From the NCBI GenBank assembly GCA_002329485.1, contig DCTZ01000040.1, positions 6,779 to 70,778 on the forward strand: a DNA stretch of 64,000 nucleotides, given 5' to 3'. Position 1 is the stretch's first letter. Each line of letters opens with the position of its first letter. Position numbers and translations under genes: made by a program. The DNA comes from Caryophanales bacterium UBA1427 (GTDB lineage Bacteria; Bacillota_I; Bacilli_A; ML615J-28; CAG-313). Shown piece after piece: positions 34,762 to 43,376 of this stretch. The notes under the pieces were generated by a model, which was given only the letters and a program-made list of their open reading frames with translations, made no database searches and had not been told where the DNA came from.

Positions 34762-34786
34762 AAGCCACCTTACCGGTGGTTTTTCT
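34762..34786 (+). terminator. Terminator of the rpsF-ssb-rpsR operon
   Basis: AAGCCACC (34762-34769) with GGTGGTTT (34775-34782), one G-U, then T-run. Confidence 0.75.
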
Positions 34787-34935
34787 TTTGAAAGCCCCGA
34801 TTTATCAAGTTATTTTTCCCACATTTACCAAATTGCTTTATATTTTCGGGCGCGTGTGCTATAATAAGATAACATACAATAGATTGCAAATTACGGTATC
34901 GACAATTTATTGATGAATTATTTGGGTGATACGAT

Positions 34936-37380
34936 ATGAAAAAATCGCTGAGTTTCACGACTTTCATCTTAATCCTTTTTTCCTTAGGATCAGCTGTGGG
35001 AACAGTTTATTTTAGTCGTTCAACCATTCCGAACGCGGAATACATAACCTACATCATGTTGGTCGTTTTGGTTGCTTCCTTGGCGAATTTAATCAGCCGT
35101 TTCCAACGAAGGGTGCAATTGAAACGCGAACGGATGTTGGAGAACCGCCTCGGATTATGGAATAATATTTCTTACAAAGTCAAAAAAGCGGGCGAAACCG
35201 CTTTTAACGAATTGCCCATCGGAATAATCGTTATCAACAATCAGTTTACCGTAATGTGGGCGAACAAAGCCGCAAAACGCATCTTTTTAAGCCCGCTGGA
35301 AAAAATCAATCTGGAAAACATTTCGCAACAAGTCTTTTTATCCTTAAGCCAGGGCGAAAAAGAATTTGTAGCCGATATCTACGGCAAAGTCTATAAAATT
35401 ATCTATCTGGCTGAACACAATGTCGTTTATTTTTCCGATATCACCGAAATGGTGCAAACGGAAACCAAATACAAAAACCGGATTATGGGTATCGGTTATA
35501 TCAATATCGATAACCTCGAAGAAGCGCTGGTTGATTTTGATGTTCAGGAACGAGCCGAATACATGGGCAAAATCATCGGGATTATTGCCAAATGGTCGGA
35601 AAGTTTCGGAATCTACGTCCGCGCCTACAGCGACAACCGGTTTTTGATTCTCATGGATCAACAGCAGTTAAACGAAATCATGAAATCGAATTTCGTCATA
35701 TTGGACGAAATCAAAACCGTGTGGCGCGGCACCAAACTGATTCGCATCAGTTTAAGTATCGGAATTGCCTGTTTGGATATCAACATCGACGACCTTTCCA
35801 AGGTGGCACTCGAACAGCTCGATCTCGCGTTAAACCGCGGGGGCGACCAGGCGATTGTCAAAGTTCAGGACCATACGTATTTCTTCGGTGCCAAAACCGA
35901 TGCTTTGCAAAAAGATTCCAAAGTGGAAATCCGCGTCAAGAGCGAAGAACTCCAGGATTTAATTAGACAGGCGAGTTCCGTGTTCGTCATGGGCCATAAA
36001 GCCATCGATGCCGATGGCTTCGGGGCAACCCTCGGTATTTATAAGCTTGCCAAATCGATGGACAAAAAAGCCTATATGATTTTGGATCCCAAAAGCATGG
36101 ATATTACGGTGGAACGGATTTTCGATTCCATCAACAAAGAATATATCGGTTTAATGAAAGATATCGTCGATCCGACCGAAGCGCAGAAAATAATCGATGA
36201 CGACAGTCTGTTGGTTGTCGTCGATTGCCAGGCCGAATGGCTGGTCATCGACCCGAAAGTCCTAAAGAAAGCCGGGAAGGTTGCGGTTATCGACCATCAC
36301 AGAAAAGGCCAGGGTGCCATCAACAAACCGGATTTCTACTATTCCAAAACTTCGGCTTCCTCGAGCGTGGAGTTGGTGGTTGAGCTTTTGCAATTTTACG
36401 AAGGCGAAATCGAACTCGACGAATTGGAAGCTACCTGGATGTTAATCGGTATCATCGTCGATACCAACAACTTCATCTATCGCACCAGCGACAAGACTTT
36501 TGAGGTTGCGGCGATTCTGAAACGCCACGGAGCGAATATGATGCTTGTCAAGAAGTACTTAAAGGAAAATATGACCGAAAAGATGATGCGCAACGAATTT
36601 CTTGACAACCTCGAAATTTACAAAGAAAAAGTCGGTATCGCCGTCAGTCGGAACACCACCATTTACGAACGGGCTACTTTGGCCAAGATTTCCGACGAAA
36701 TCATTTCGATTATGGGCATCAGCGCCGGCTTTACCGTCGGTTACATCGGGGAAAACGAAGTTGGTATCAGCGCCCGGAGTCTAGGCGAAGTTAACGTCCA
36801 GGTTATCATGGAACGTTTGGGCGGCGGAGGGCATTTGAATAATGCGGCGGCGCAGATTAAGGATACCGATATTCCGACCGTCGTCAAACAAATCAAACAA
36901 TTAATGGATGATTATTTGGAGAAAGAGGAAAATATGAAGGTAATATTGATTAAAGAAGTTAAAGGCCGAGGAAAACGCGGCGATATTATCGATTTGCAAC
37001 CTGGTTTTGCCAATCACTTGATTCGCAACGGTCAAGCGGTCATCGCATCCGCCGAAAACCTGAAGACTTTGGAACGCGAAAAACGCGAATCCGAAATCAA
37101 AGCCGAAAAGCACTTGCAGGAAATAAAGGAACTCAAGAAATTAATCGAAGCGACCCCAATCAAAATCGGTGTCCGGGTCGGCAGCGAAGGCAAGCTGTTC
37201 GGTTCCGTTTCCATGAAACAGGTTGTGGATACTTTCGAAAAAGAAACCGGCATTGCCTTGGATAAACGGAAAATCAATTCGGTGGACAGTATTACCGCTT
37301 TGGGTACTTACGATATTCCGATTCAACTTCATAAAGAAGTGGTGGCTACCATCCGCCTTTATGTTGTCGAAAAGGAGTAA
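34936..37380 (+). CDS. gdpP-rplI: GdpP cyclic-di-AMP phosphodiesterase fused to ribosomal protein bL9
   Basis: 814 residues in one frame. Two membrane helices (about 8-55), a PAS-like region, a degenerate GGDEF domain (SDNRFLILMD in place of GGDEF), then DHH/DHHA1 phosphodiesterase (MGHKAIDADGFGA, VIDHHRKGQ, GGGGHLNNAAAQ) to about 655. Residues 667-814 are a complete bL9 (MKVILIKEVKGRGKRGD.., GSVSMKQV..). In Bacillus, gdpP and rplI are adjacent separate genes. Here no stop lies between them. An internal ATG at 36934 with AGAGGA upstream can make free bL9 of 148 residues. Confidence 0.93.
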   Translation: MKKSLSFTTFILILFSLGSAVGTVYFSRSTIPNAEYITYIMLVVLVASLANLISRFQRRVQLKRERMLENRLGLWNNISYKVKKAGETAFNELPIGIIVINNQFTVMWANKAAKRIFLSPLEKINLENISQQVFLSLSQGEKEFVADIYGKVYKIIYLAEHNVVYFSDITEMVQTETKYKNRIMGIGYINIDNLEEALVDFDVQERAEYMGKIIGIIAKWSESFGIYVRAYSDNRFLILMDQQQLNEIMKSNFVILDEIKTVWRGTKLIRISLSIGIACLDINIDDLSKVALEQLDLALNRGGDQAIVKVQDHTYFFGAKTDALQKDSKVEIRVKSEELQDLIRQASSVFVMGHKAIDADGFGATLGIYKLAKSMDKKAYMILDPKSMDITVERIFDSINKEYIGLMKDIVDPTEAQKIIDDDSLLVVVDCQAEWLVIDPKVLKKAGKVAVIDHHRKGQGAINKPDFYYSKTSASSSVELVVELLQFYEGEIELDELEATWMLIGIIVDTNNFIYRTSDKTFEVAAILKRHGANMMLVKKYLKENMTEKMMRNEFLDNLEIYKEKVGIAVSRNTTIYERATLAKISDEIISIMGISAGFTVGYIGENEVGISARSLGEVNVQVIMERLGGGGHLNNAAAQIKDTDIPTVVKQIKQLMDDYLEKEENMKVILIKEVKGRGKRGDIIDLQPGFANHLIRNGQAVIASAENLKTLEREKRESEIKAEKHLQEIKELKKLIEATPIKIGVRVGSEGKLFGSVSMKQVVDTFEKETGIALDKRKINSVDSITALGTYDIPIQLHKEVVATIRLYVVEKE
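36934..37380 (+). CDS. rplI: Ribosomal protein bL9 from internal start (alternative product)
   Basis: An in-frame ATG at the exact normal bL9 start, with AGAGGA 5 bases upstream, gives a 148-residue protein of full family length. It lies entirely inside the gdpP-rplI frame. Separate translation is likely because bL9 must enter every ribosome while GdpP is a scarce membrane enzyme, but this is inference. Confidence 0.6.
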   Translation: MKVILIKEVKGRGKRGDIIDLQPGFANHLIRNGQAVIASAENLKTLEREKRESEIKAEKHLQEIKELKKLIEATPIKIGVRVGSEGKLFGSVSMKQVVDTFEKETGIALDKRKINSVDSITALGTYDIPIQLHKEVVATIRLYVVEKE

Positions 37381-37383
37381 GCC

Positions 37384-38814
37384 ATGGAACAGGTACGCAG
37401 CGTTCCTTTCAACCACGAAGCCGAAGCTTATGTCTTAGGCAGTATTCTGATTGACAACAATTTAATGAATACGGTCATCGGTAAACTCGATGCCCGGGAT
37501 TTCTATGACGAAAACCATAAAATCATTTATGAGGCGATGGTTATCCTTTTCAAGGAAAACGCCCGAATCGAATTTGCCACTTTAATCGATGCCATCCGTC
37601 GGACCGGCAAGAACTTAAGCGTGGATCCGCGCGATTATATCTTTAACTTAATCGATTTGGTTCCGTCCACGGTACCGCTTCCCGCTTATTTGGAAATCGT
37701 ATCCGAAAAAGCGGTCGAACGGGAATTGCTCGGTCAGATGCGCGAAATTTCTGACGACATTTTGCTCGGCAGAATGGGGTTTAACCAGATTCTCGACAAA
37801 ACCGAAGACCGGATTCAGGGCTTGATCAAAAAACGGAAAACTTCCAAGTTTTTGACGATTGAAAAAGCCGCCCATCAGGTTTTCTCGCATATCGAACGTT
37901 TCCACAGCGATAAAATGAACGTAACCGGTTTATCCACCGGTTTCAAACGTTTGGACAAAGCTACCTTCGGTTTGCAAAAAGGCGAACTGATTATTTTGGC
38001 CGCCCGCCCGTCGGTCGGTAAATCGGCGTTTGCGTTGAATTTGGCCGTCAATGTTGCCAAACACAACAAGGCCCATGTGGCGTTTTTCTCGCTGGAAATG
38101 AGTATCGAACAATTGATGATGCGTTTGTTCAGCTATCAATCGTTTATCCCGATGTCCAAAATCCGCCGCGGCGATTTGACCGAACGGGAAATGATTTTGT
38201 TGGGACATGCGCGGGAAGATTTGAAAAGCCATAATATTTATTTCGACGAATCGAATGCGTCCGATATTTATGAAATCCGGGCCAAGTGCCGGGATCTCAA
38301 ACTTCAGGATAAACTCGATTTGGTCATTATCGACTACCTGCAACTCATTACTTCGTCCGACCGCGAACAGAACCGACAGGCGGAAGTTGCCAAAATTTCC
38401 CGAAACCTGAAGATTTTGGCCAAGGAATTGGAAGTTCCGATTATTGCGCTTTCGCAGCTTTCGCGGATGGTCGAAACCCGCGAAGAAAAACGCCCGGTAC
38501 TGTCCGACCTTCGGGAATCGGGAAGTATCGAACAGGACGCCGACATAGTCATGTTCTTATACCGTCCGGATGATGCCAAAAAACGGCGCCGCGGTAAAGA
38601 CAAAGAAGAAGTTCAATACGATGTCGTCGAAGCAGCCAAAATCGAAGAAGAAACCCAGGAAGTCAGCATTGACCTCCTGATTGCTAAAAACCGTCAGGGT
38701 TCCTTGACTGATATCAATTACAAATTCATTCCAAGCGAATCGCGGTTTATCGAAGAAAAATTTACGACGGTTAAAGTCAAGAAATCGACGCAAACTGTCA
38801 CAGAAGAAGAATAA
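37384..38814 (+). CDS. dnaB: Replicative DNA helicase
   Basis: 476 residues. N-terminal DnaB domain (about 5-105), linker, then RecA-like ATPase with Walker A ARPSVGKSAF near 203, VIIDYLQLI (Walker B) and the LSDLRESGSIEQDAD motif. It unwinds DNA at the fork as a hexamer. A charged insertion (RRRGKDKEEVQYDVVEAAK) precedes the last strand. Starts 3 bases after the gdpP-rplI stop. Confidence 0.96.
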   Translation: MEQVRSVPFNHEAEAYVLGSILIDNNLMNTVIGKLDARDFYDENHKIIYEAMVILFKENARIEFATLIDAIRRTGKNLSVDPRDYIFNLIDLVPSTVPLPAYLEIVSEKAVERELLGQMREISDDILLGRMGFNQILDKTEDRIQGLIKKRKTSKFLTIEKAAHQVFSHIERFHSDKMNVTGLSTGFKRLDKATFGLQKGELIILAARPSVGKSAFALNLAVNVAKHNKAHVAFFSLEMSIEQLMMRLFSYQSFIPMSKIRRGDLTEREMILLGHAREDLKSHNIYFDESNASDIYEIRAKCRDLKLQDKLDLVIIDYLQLITSSDREQNRQAEVAKISRNLKILAKELEVPIIALSQLSRMVETREEKRPVLSDLRESGSIEQDADIVMFLYRPDDAKKRRRGKDKEEVQYDVVEAAKIEEETQEVSIDLLIAKNRQGSLTDINYKFIPSESRFIEEKFTTVKVKKSTQTVTEEE

Positions 38815-38852
38815 AACAAATATTATATATATATTGAGAAGGAGAATATTTA

Positions 38853-39920
38853 ATGAAAGATCGACTCGAAGGGATGAAAAACCGCTATGAGCAAATCAAC
38901 CAGATGTTATCCGATGTATCGATCGTAAGCGACCTTAAAAAACTGAAAGAATTAAGCAAGGAACAACGCCAACTCGAAAAAATCGTTGTGCGCTATCAGG
39001 ATTTGTTGGACGCCGAAAAAGAACTGCAGGATTTGAAAACTTTGGTTAAAGACGAAGATCCCGACATTCGCGATATGGCGCAGGACGAATTGGAAAAATG
39101 CCTTGCCAAAATCGAGAAAATTGAACAGGAACTGAAAATTTTGTTGATCCCGAAAGACCCCAATGACGAAAAAGACGTTATCATCGAAATCCAGGGCGCA
39201 GCCGGAGGCGATGAAGCGAATATTTTTGCGGGGGACTTGTACCGGATGTATATGAAGTATATCGAATCGAAAGGCTGGAGAGCGGAATTATTGGATGCCC
39301 AGGTTTCCGAAGCAGGCGGCTTCAGTTATATCAGCTTTTCCGTAACCGGCGATTCGGTATATTCTTTCCTGAAGTACGAATCTGGTTCTCACCGGGTGCA
39401 AAGAGTTCCGGCGACCGAATCGCAGGGACGCATCCATACTTCGACCGCTACCGTGCTTGTTATGCCGGAAGCCGATGAAATCGAAGTCAACCTCGACATG
39501 AACGATGTCAGAATCGATACCTTCTGTTCTTCGGGTCCCGGAGGACAAAGCGTCAACACTACAAAATCCGCCGTGCGGGTTACCCATATTCCGACCGGAA
39601 TTGTGGTTTCGTGCCAAGACGCCAAGAGCCAGCACGAAAACAAAGCCAACGCTTTGAAAGTATTGCAGGCCCGTCTTTATGAACGGATGCTTGCCGAACG
39701 AGAAGCCAAAGAAGGACAGGAACGTTTGTCGAAAGTCGGCCGGGGAGAACGTTCGGAAAAAATCAGAACTTACAATTATCCTCAAAACCGGGTTACCGAC
39801 CATCGCATCGGTTTTACCATTCAGCAGCTTGACCGCGTAATGGAAGGTAAACTCGATCCTATCATCGAAGCATTGATTGCCCATGATCAAGAACAAGCAC
39901 TAAAAGGCTCTGCAGAGTAA
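38853..39920 (+). CDS. prfA: Peptide chain release factor 1
   Basis: 355 residues. The anticodon-like PATESQGRIHTS near 186 contains the RF1 PxT region, and GGQSVNTTKSAVRVTH near 230 has the catalytic GGQ. It ends translation at UAA/UAG. The gene tail is embedded in a possible terminator (39895-39934). Confidence 0.97.
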   Translation: MKDRLEGMKNRYEQINQMLSDVSIVSDLKKLKELSKEQRQLEKIVVRYQDLLDAEKELQDLKTLVKDEDPDIRDMAQDELEKCLAKIEKIEQELKILLIPKDPNDEKDVIIEIQGAAGGDEANIFAGDLYRMYMKYIESKGWRAELLDAQVSEAGGFSYISFSVTGDSVYSFLKYESGSHRVQRVPATESQGRIHTSTATVLVMPEADEIEVNLDMNDVRIDTFCSSGPGGQSVNTTKSAVRVTHIPTGIVVSCQDAKSQHENKANALKVLQARLYERMLAEREAKEGQERLSKVGRGERSEKIRTYNYPQNRVTDHRIGFTIQQLDRVMEGKLDPIIEALIAHDQEQALKGSAE

Positions 39921-39934
39921 AGCAGTGCTTTTTC
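39895..39934 (+). terminator. Possible terminator overlapping the prfA end
   Basis: AAGCACT (39895-39901) with AGTGCTT (39924-39930) and the palindrome CTCTGCAGAG between them, then a T-rich stretch. It may partly end transcription between prfA and prmC. Confidence 0.5.
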
Positions 39935-39956
39935 TTGCTTTTAACAGAGGTTAGCC

Positions 39957-40808
39957 ATGACGTATCGCGAATTTTATTATCAATCTTTAAAAGAGGCAGA
40001 AAAAACCGACCGCGAACCTTCCGGAATCAAATGGCTTTTTTTGGCGGTTACCCAAAAAAGTTTCGCCGATTTTGTTTTATCATGGCACGAACCGATTCCC
40101 GATACGGAATTTAAGATTTTAAACGAACTAATCGGGAAGTATCTTTACGAATTGCAGCCGATTCAGTATCTGCTCGGCAAAACGACCTTTTACGGTTTGG
40201 ATCTAATCTTAAGTCCCGCGGTCTTGATTCCCCGTTTCGAAACCGAAGAACTCGTCGAACGGATAATTCATTGGATTGAAAAATCCGGCAACAATAATTT
40301 ACGGTTGGTTGATTTGGGCACCGGAAGCGGCGCAATCGCTTTGGCCGTAAAGAAAACATGTCCCGATGTTTCGGTGATTGCCACCGACTTATCCGAAAAA
40401 GCTTTGGAAATCGCGCGGAAAAATGCCGAAAAACATCATTTGGCGGTAGACTTTTTGCAAGGCAATTGGCTGGAACCGCTCATTGCCAAAAACGAAAAAG
40501 TAAACGTCATTGTTTCCAATCCGCCGTATATTCCCGAACAAGGCCCCGTTAACGAAGATGTTTTGCAAAACGAACCGGCTTTGGCGCTGTTTGCGGGGGA
40601 GGACGGTTTGGCTGCTTACCGGGCTATCCTGAAAGATGCCAAGAAAGTCTTGCTTTACCCCGGTTTGATTGCTTTCGAACATGGTTTTGACCAAGCGGAA
40701 GAAATCAAAAAAATCGCCCAAGCCTATTTTTTGAATAGCGTAGTTTCGACATACTGCGATATGCAGGGAAAGCCGCGCATAACCTGGATTGAGATAGGAA
40801 GTGAATAA
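39957..40808 (+). CDS. prmC: Release-factor glutamine N5-methyltransferase
   Basis: 283 residues. SAM motif VDLGTGSGAIALAV near 122 and the signature NPPYIP near 188. It methylates the GGQ glutamine of the release factors, and its position after prfA is typical of Bacilli. Confidence 0.95.
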   Translation: MTYREFYYQSLKEAEKTDREPSGIKWLFLAVTQKSFADFVLSWHEPIPDTEFKILNELIGKYLYELQPIQYLLGKTTFYGLDLILSPAVLIPRFETEELVERIIHWIEKSGNNNLRLVDLGTGSGAIALAVKKTCPDVSVIATDLSEKALEIARKNAEKHHLAVDFLQGNWLEPLIAKNEKVNVIVSNPPYIPEQGPVNEDVLQNEPALALFAGEDGLAAYRAILKDAKKVLLYPGLIAFEHGFDQAEEIKKIAQAYFLNSVVSTYCDMQGKPRITWIEIGSE

Positions 40809-40809
40809 T

Positions 40810-41658
40810 ATGAAAATATTATTGTTTATTATGCTTTCTTTCGGACTGTTGTCCGCCAAAACCAACGAAACCTTCAAAAACGCTGTCAGCGACAATTACC
40901 AATATTATCAGGAAGTAATTGCGGAAGAAACGGCGGCGGTGCGAATCGATGTTTATTTGGGTTTGATTGGGGAACAGTTTTCTTTGAGCATTTTTTACGA
41001 AGAAGTCAACAGTTCGCAAAACCATCATCTTTTGTTGATTGCCAAAGGCAAAACCTCAACCCTTGCTTCGTCAAGCAGCCGGGGATACTTTTACAAGCGC
41101 AAGGTCGATAAGGGCGAAACCGTCCAGCTTCAAATTGTTTCCGGAGCGCAAAATACGCTCTTTAAGCAATACGATATCGATATTCCAAGCGATGTCAATG
41201 CTTTCAAACAGACGGCTTCCCAAGGCAAAGGATTAAACGAATTTCCGTCCAGTACCTGGACATTGAAATTATCCACTCTGATGATAATCGGGATTTTGGT
41301 TTTCTTGGGTTTGAGCATGCTTTTTGTGATTATTTTGTTAATCGTCTTCCGAAAGAAAAAAGGCATTTTCTCGCAAAAAGCAACCGAACAAAGAATGAAA
41401 CGTTTCGAAAACGTCTCTTTCTATTACGGTTCATCTCCGAATAGTGACGAATCCGAAAACGAAGAGGAAGAAGAACACAAAGTTTGGGACATCGACCCAA
41501 ACGATTATACGGTCGATTACGAAGATAAAAAAACCAAAGACGAACAAATCGATGAATTGTTTAAAGCCTATAAAGCCGGCAAAATCTCCGAAAGCGATTT
41601 GAATGCCGCGCTCAGAGCAATATGGGCGGAAGAAGATGATCGCGATGAGAATAAGTAG
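40810..41658 (+). CDS. Membrane protein with SHOCT-like tail, function unknown
   Basis: 282 residues. A signal peptide (about 1-16), a beta-rich extracytoplasmic region, one membrane helix (about 155-180), a Glu-rich linker and a C-terminal short helical hairpin (DEQIDELFKAYKAGKISESDLNAAL) of SHOCT type. GTG 40801 is an alternative start overlapping prmC by 8 bases. It sits where Bacillus carries small unknown ywk/ywl genes between prmC and ywlC. No named family. Confidence 0.65.
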   Translation: MKILLFIMLSFGLLSAKTNETFKNAVSDNYQYYQEVIAEETAAVRIDVYLGLIGEQFSLSIFYEEVNSSQNHHLLLIAKGKTSTLASSSSRGYFYKRKVDKGETVQLQIVSGAQNTLFKQYDIDIPSDVNAFKQTASQGKGLNEFPSSTWTLKLSTLMIIGILVFLGLSMLFVIILLIVFRKKKGIFSQKATEQRMKRFENVSFYYGSSPNSDESENEEEEEHKVWDIDPNDYTVDYEDKKTKDEQIDELFKAYKAGKISESDLNAALRAIWAEEDDRDENK

Positions 41659-42229
41659 TCGCGAATTCTGCCAAATGCCCAAGGAAAATCTCAGGGGCAA
41701 AGTTGTCGTTTTTCCGACCGATACCGTCTACGGCATCGGCGCTTTGTTGGACGATCCCGATGGAATTGCCAAAATCTATCGTATCAAACACCGGGACGAA
41801 CAAAAGCCTTTGGCGATTTTGGTAGGCGAGATTGAAGCGATTTATCCTTTTGTCAGGGAAATCGGCCCCGAAGCAAAAAGAATTATGGAAGAGTATTGGC
41901 CGGGGGAATTGACCCTGATTTTCGAAAAGGCTTCAGACCTGCCGGGTAGTCTTACCCTAAATCTACCGACTATCGGTTTTAGGATGCCGGATTCCGAGAT
42001 AGCCTTGGCGATTCTTCGCCGTTTCGGCCCGCTTGCCACCACAAGCATCAATCTCAGCGGTCAGGAACCGCTCAACAGTATCGCCGAAATCGAAGCTCAA
42101 TTCGGAGACCAAATTGACTATTTGATTACCGATCAAGTGACTTTATCGAAAACATCTTCCACGGTTATCGATGTTACGAAAAAGCCTTTTAGGATTCTTC
42201 GTCAGGGCAATATCAAAATTAAGGTATAA
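41645..42229 (+). CDS. tsaC: L-threonylcarbamoyladenylate synthase (Sua5/YrdC)
   Basis: 194 residues with VVFPTDTVYGIGA near 21, KHRDEQKPLAILV and TSINLSGQEPLNS. It makes threonylcarbamoyl-AMP for the t6A modification of tRNA. The start is uncertain (41636 also possible); both lie inside the previous gene. It corresponds to Bacillus ywlC. The stop precedes the spoIIR hairpin by 8 bases. Confidence 0.92.
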   Translation: MRISSREFCQMPKENLRGKVVVFPTDTVYGIGALLDDPDGIAKIYRIKHRDEQKPLAILVGEIEAIYPFVREIGPEAKRIMEEYWPGELTLIFEKASDLPGSLTLNLPTIGFRMPDSEIALAILRRFGPLATTSINLSGQEPLNSIAEIEAQFGDQIDYLITDQVTLSKTSSTVIDVTKKPFRILRQGNIKIKV

Positions 42230-42237
42230 TTTTTGGC

Positions 42238-42272
42238 AAACATCACCAAACTAATGAAGGTGATGTTTTTTT
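42238..42272 (+). terminator. Terminator hairpin carrying the spoIIR ribosome binding site
   Basis: AAACATCACC (42238-42247) pairs perfectly with GGTGATGTTT (42259-42268), then seven T running straight into the spoIIR ATG at 42273. The 3' arm is also the spoIIR Shine-Dalgarno (AAGGTGAT). Confidence 0.8.
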
Positions 42273-42776
42273 ATGCGTCAGGCAGGGAAAATTTTGCTTT
42301 TGGGGCTGTTTGTTTTTTTGGCGGTCCGATTGATTGACAAACCTAAAACCGACGATTATCCCCGTATCCGGGTCATTGCGGCGGGCGATTCCGCTTCCGA
42401 CCAAGCGGAAAAATACCGGGTAGTCGAAGTACTATTAAAAATCATCGACGAGAACGGTTTTCACGAGCAACTGGATGAATTATCCGTGCAAAACCGAATC
42501 AAAGCCCAAATTGCCCAAAATGCGGCCTTAAATCACGAAATAAACATATCCTACCAAACGATAGCCTATCCTGCCAAAACGCTGAACGGGAAGTTCATTC
42601 CTGGCGGAAATTACGAAACTTTGGTCGTGGAGTTGGGGGAAGCCGAAGGGAAAAACTGGTGGAGTATTCTTTACCCCGAGTATTACGGCTTGTCTTATGA
42701 AGACCGGCTGTCCTTTGAAGAAATCGAATTGAAAAGCTATGTCTACGAAAAGTGGATAAAGAGAAAGAATAAATAA
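42273..42776 (+). CDS. spoIIR: Stage II sporulation protein R
   Basis: 167 residues, shorter than the Bacillus protein at about 220. A signal/anchor helix (1-20), IRVIAAGDSASDQAEK (the conserved R.IA.SDS..DQ segment), YPAKTLNGKFIPGGNYETLV and the signature GKNWWSILYPEYYG. SpoIIR is secreted by the forespore and triggers SpoIIGA to process pro-sigma-E. The locus prmC-...-tsaC-spoIIR parallels Bacillus. I see no sigma-F promoter; the only -10-like TATAAT (42225-42230) lacks a -35. The start sits in a terminator. Confidence 0.88.
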   Translation: MRQAGKILLLGLFVFLAVRLIDKPKTDDYPRIRVIAAGDSASDQAEKYRVVEVLLKIIDENGFHEQLDELSVQNRIKAQIAQNAALNHEINISYQTIAYPAKTLNGKFIPGGNYETLVVELGEAEGKNWWSILYPEYYGLSYEDRLSFEEIELKSYVYEKWIKRKNK

Positions 42777-42818
42777 CCAATCGGGCTTATTTTTCATATA
42801 CTTTAACGAGGTGTTAAA

Positions 42819-43244
42819 GTGGAGGTTATTCATGCCAACGAAAAAAGCCGACCATTGATTGAGAGTTTTTTTAAGAAACTCCCGTTGCTTGAGGATATCA
42901 GCGAAGAGCTGCTGGTCAATACGGTTATTCTTTCGGAAAACGACATTATCAAAGGACTCGTATCCTATGAATGTTTTGATAAAATCGCTTTGATTCGTTT
43001 TTTTATCTTTCAGAAAGAGTTGCCCGAAAATTGGCTGAAAACCTTAATGGAAGAAGTTTTGCAAAAAATGAAAGCCAACCGAATCAAAAAGGTTCTTTCT
43101 TTTGTTACCCAGCCGAAAATGGTACCGATCTTTTCCTCCTTCGGGTTTTCGGAAGTTGATAAAAAGAACCTTTATTTGGATGAAACGCCCCTTGCCAAGA
43201 CCGATTTTAACTTAAATCAGGTCATGGTTTATTCGCTTGGTTAA
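42819..43244 (+). CDS. GNAT-like acetyltransferase (YwlB-like context)
   Basis: 141 residues. A compact alpha/beta protein with ENDIIKGLVSYECFDKIALIRFF and the late KKVLSFVTQPKMVPIFSSFGF, which fits a GNAT core without a strong acetyl-CoA loop. GTG start at 42819 with GAGGTG upstream. Bacillus has a GNAT (ywlB) beside spoIIR, which supports the label. Substrate unknown. Confidence 0.6.
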   Translation: MEVIHANEKSRPLIESFFKKLPLLEDISEELLVNTVILSENDIIKGLVSYECFDKIALIRFFIFQKELPENWLKTLMEEVLQKMKANRIKKVLSFVTQPKMVPIFSSFGFSEVDKKNLYLDETPLAKTDFNLNQVMVYSLG

Positions 43245-43325
43245 GCTTTTGCTTTGTTTCCATCATAAAGCCTTCGATCTTGCCGAAGCAAGATTTTTTG
43301 CTTCTCAAGCACTTTATTATATAAT

Positions 43326-43354
43326 TTTACAAGTTTGTCGATATTTGATATAAT
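43326..43354 (+). promoter_or_regulatory. Promoter of the DegV gene
   Basis: TTTACA (43326-43331), 17-base spacer, TATAAT (43349-43354). Confidence 0.75.
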
Positions 43355-43376
43355 TAGTATATAAGGAAGTATAGAT

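Noticed and set aside
42215..42244. Sigma-F promoter for spoIIR
   Set aside because: GGCAAACATC has partial -10 likeness but there is no GYATA element at the right distance.
43285..43304. GAAGCAA/TTGCTTC hairpin after the GNAT gene
   Set aside because: No T-run follows; too weak to call a terminator.
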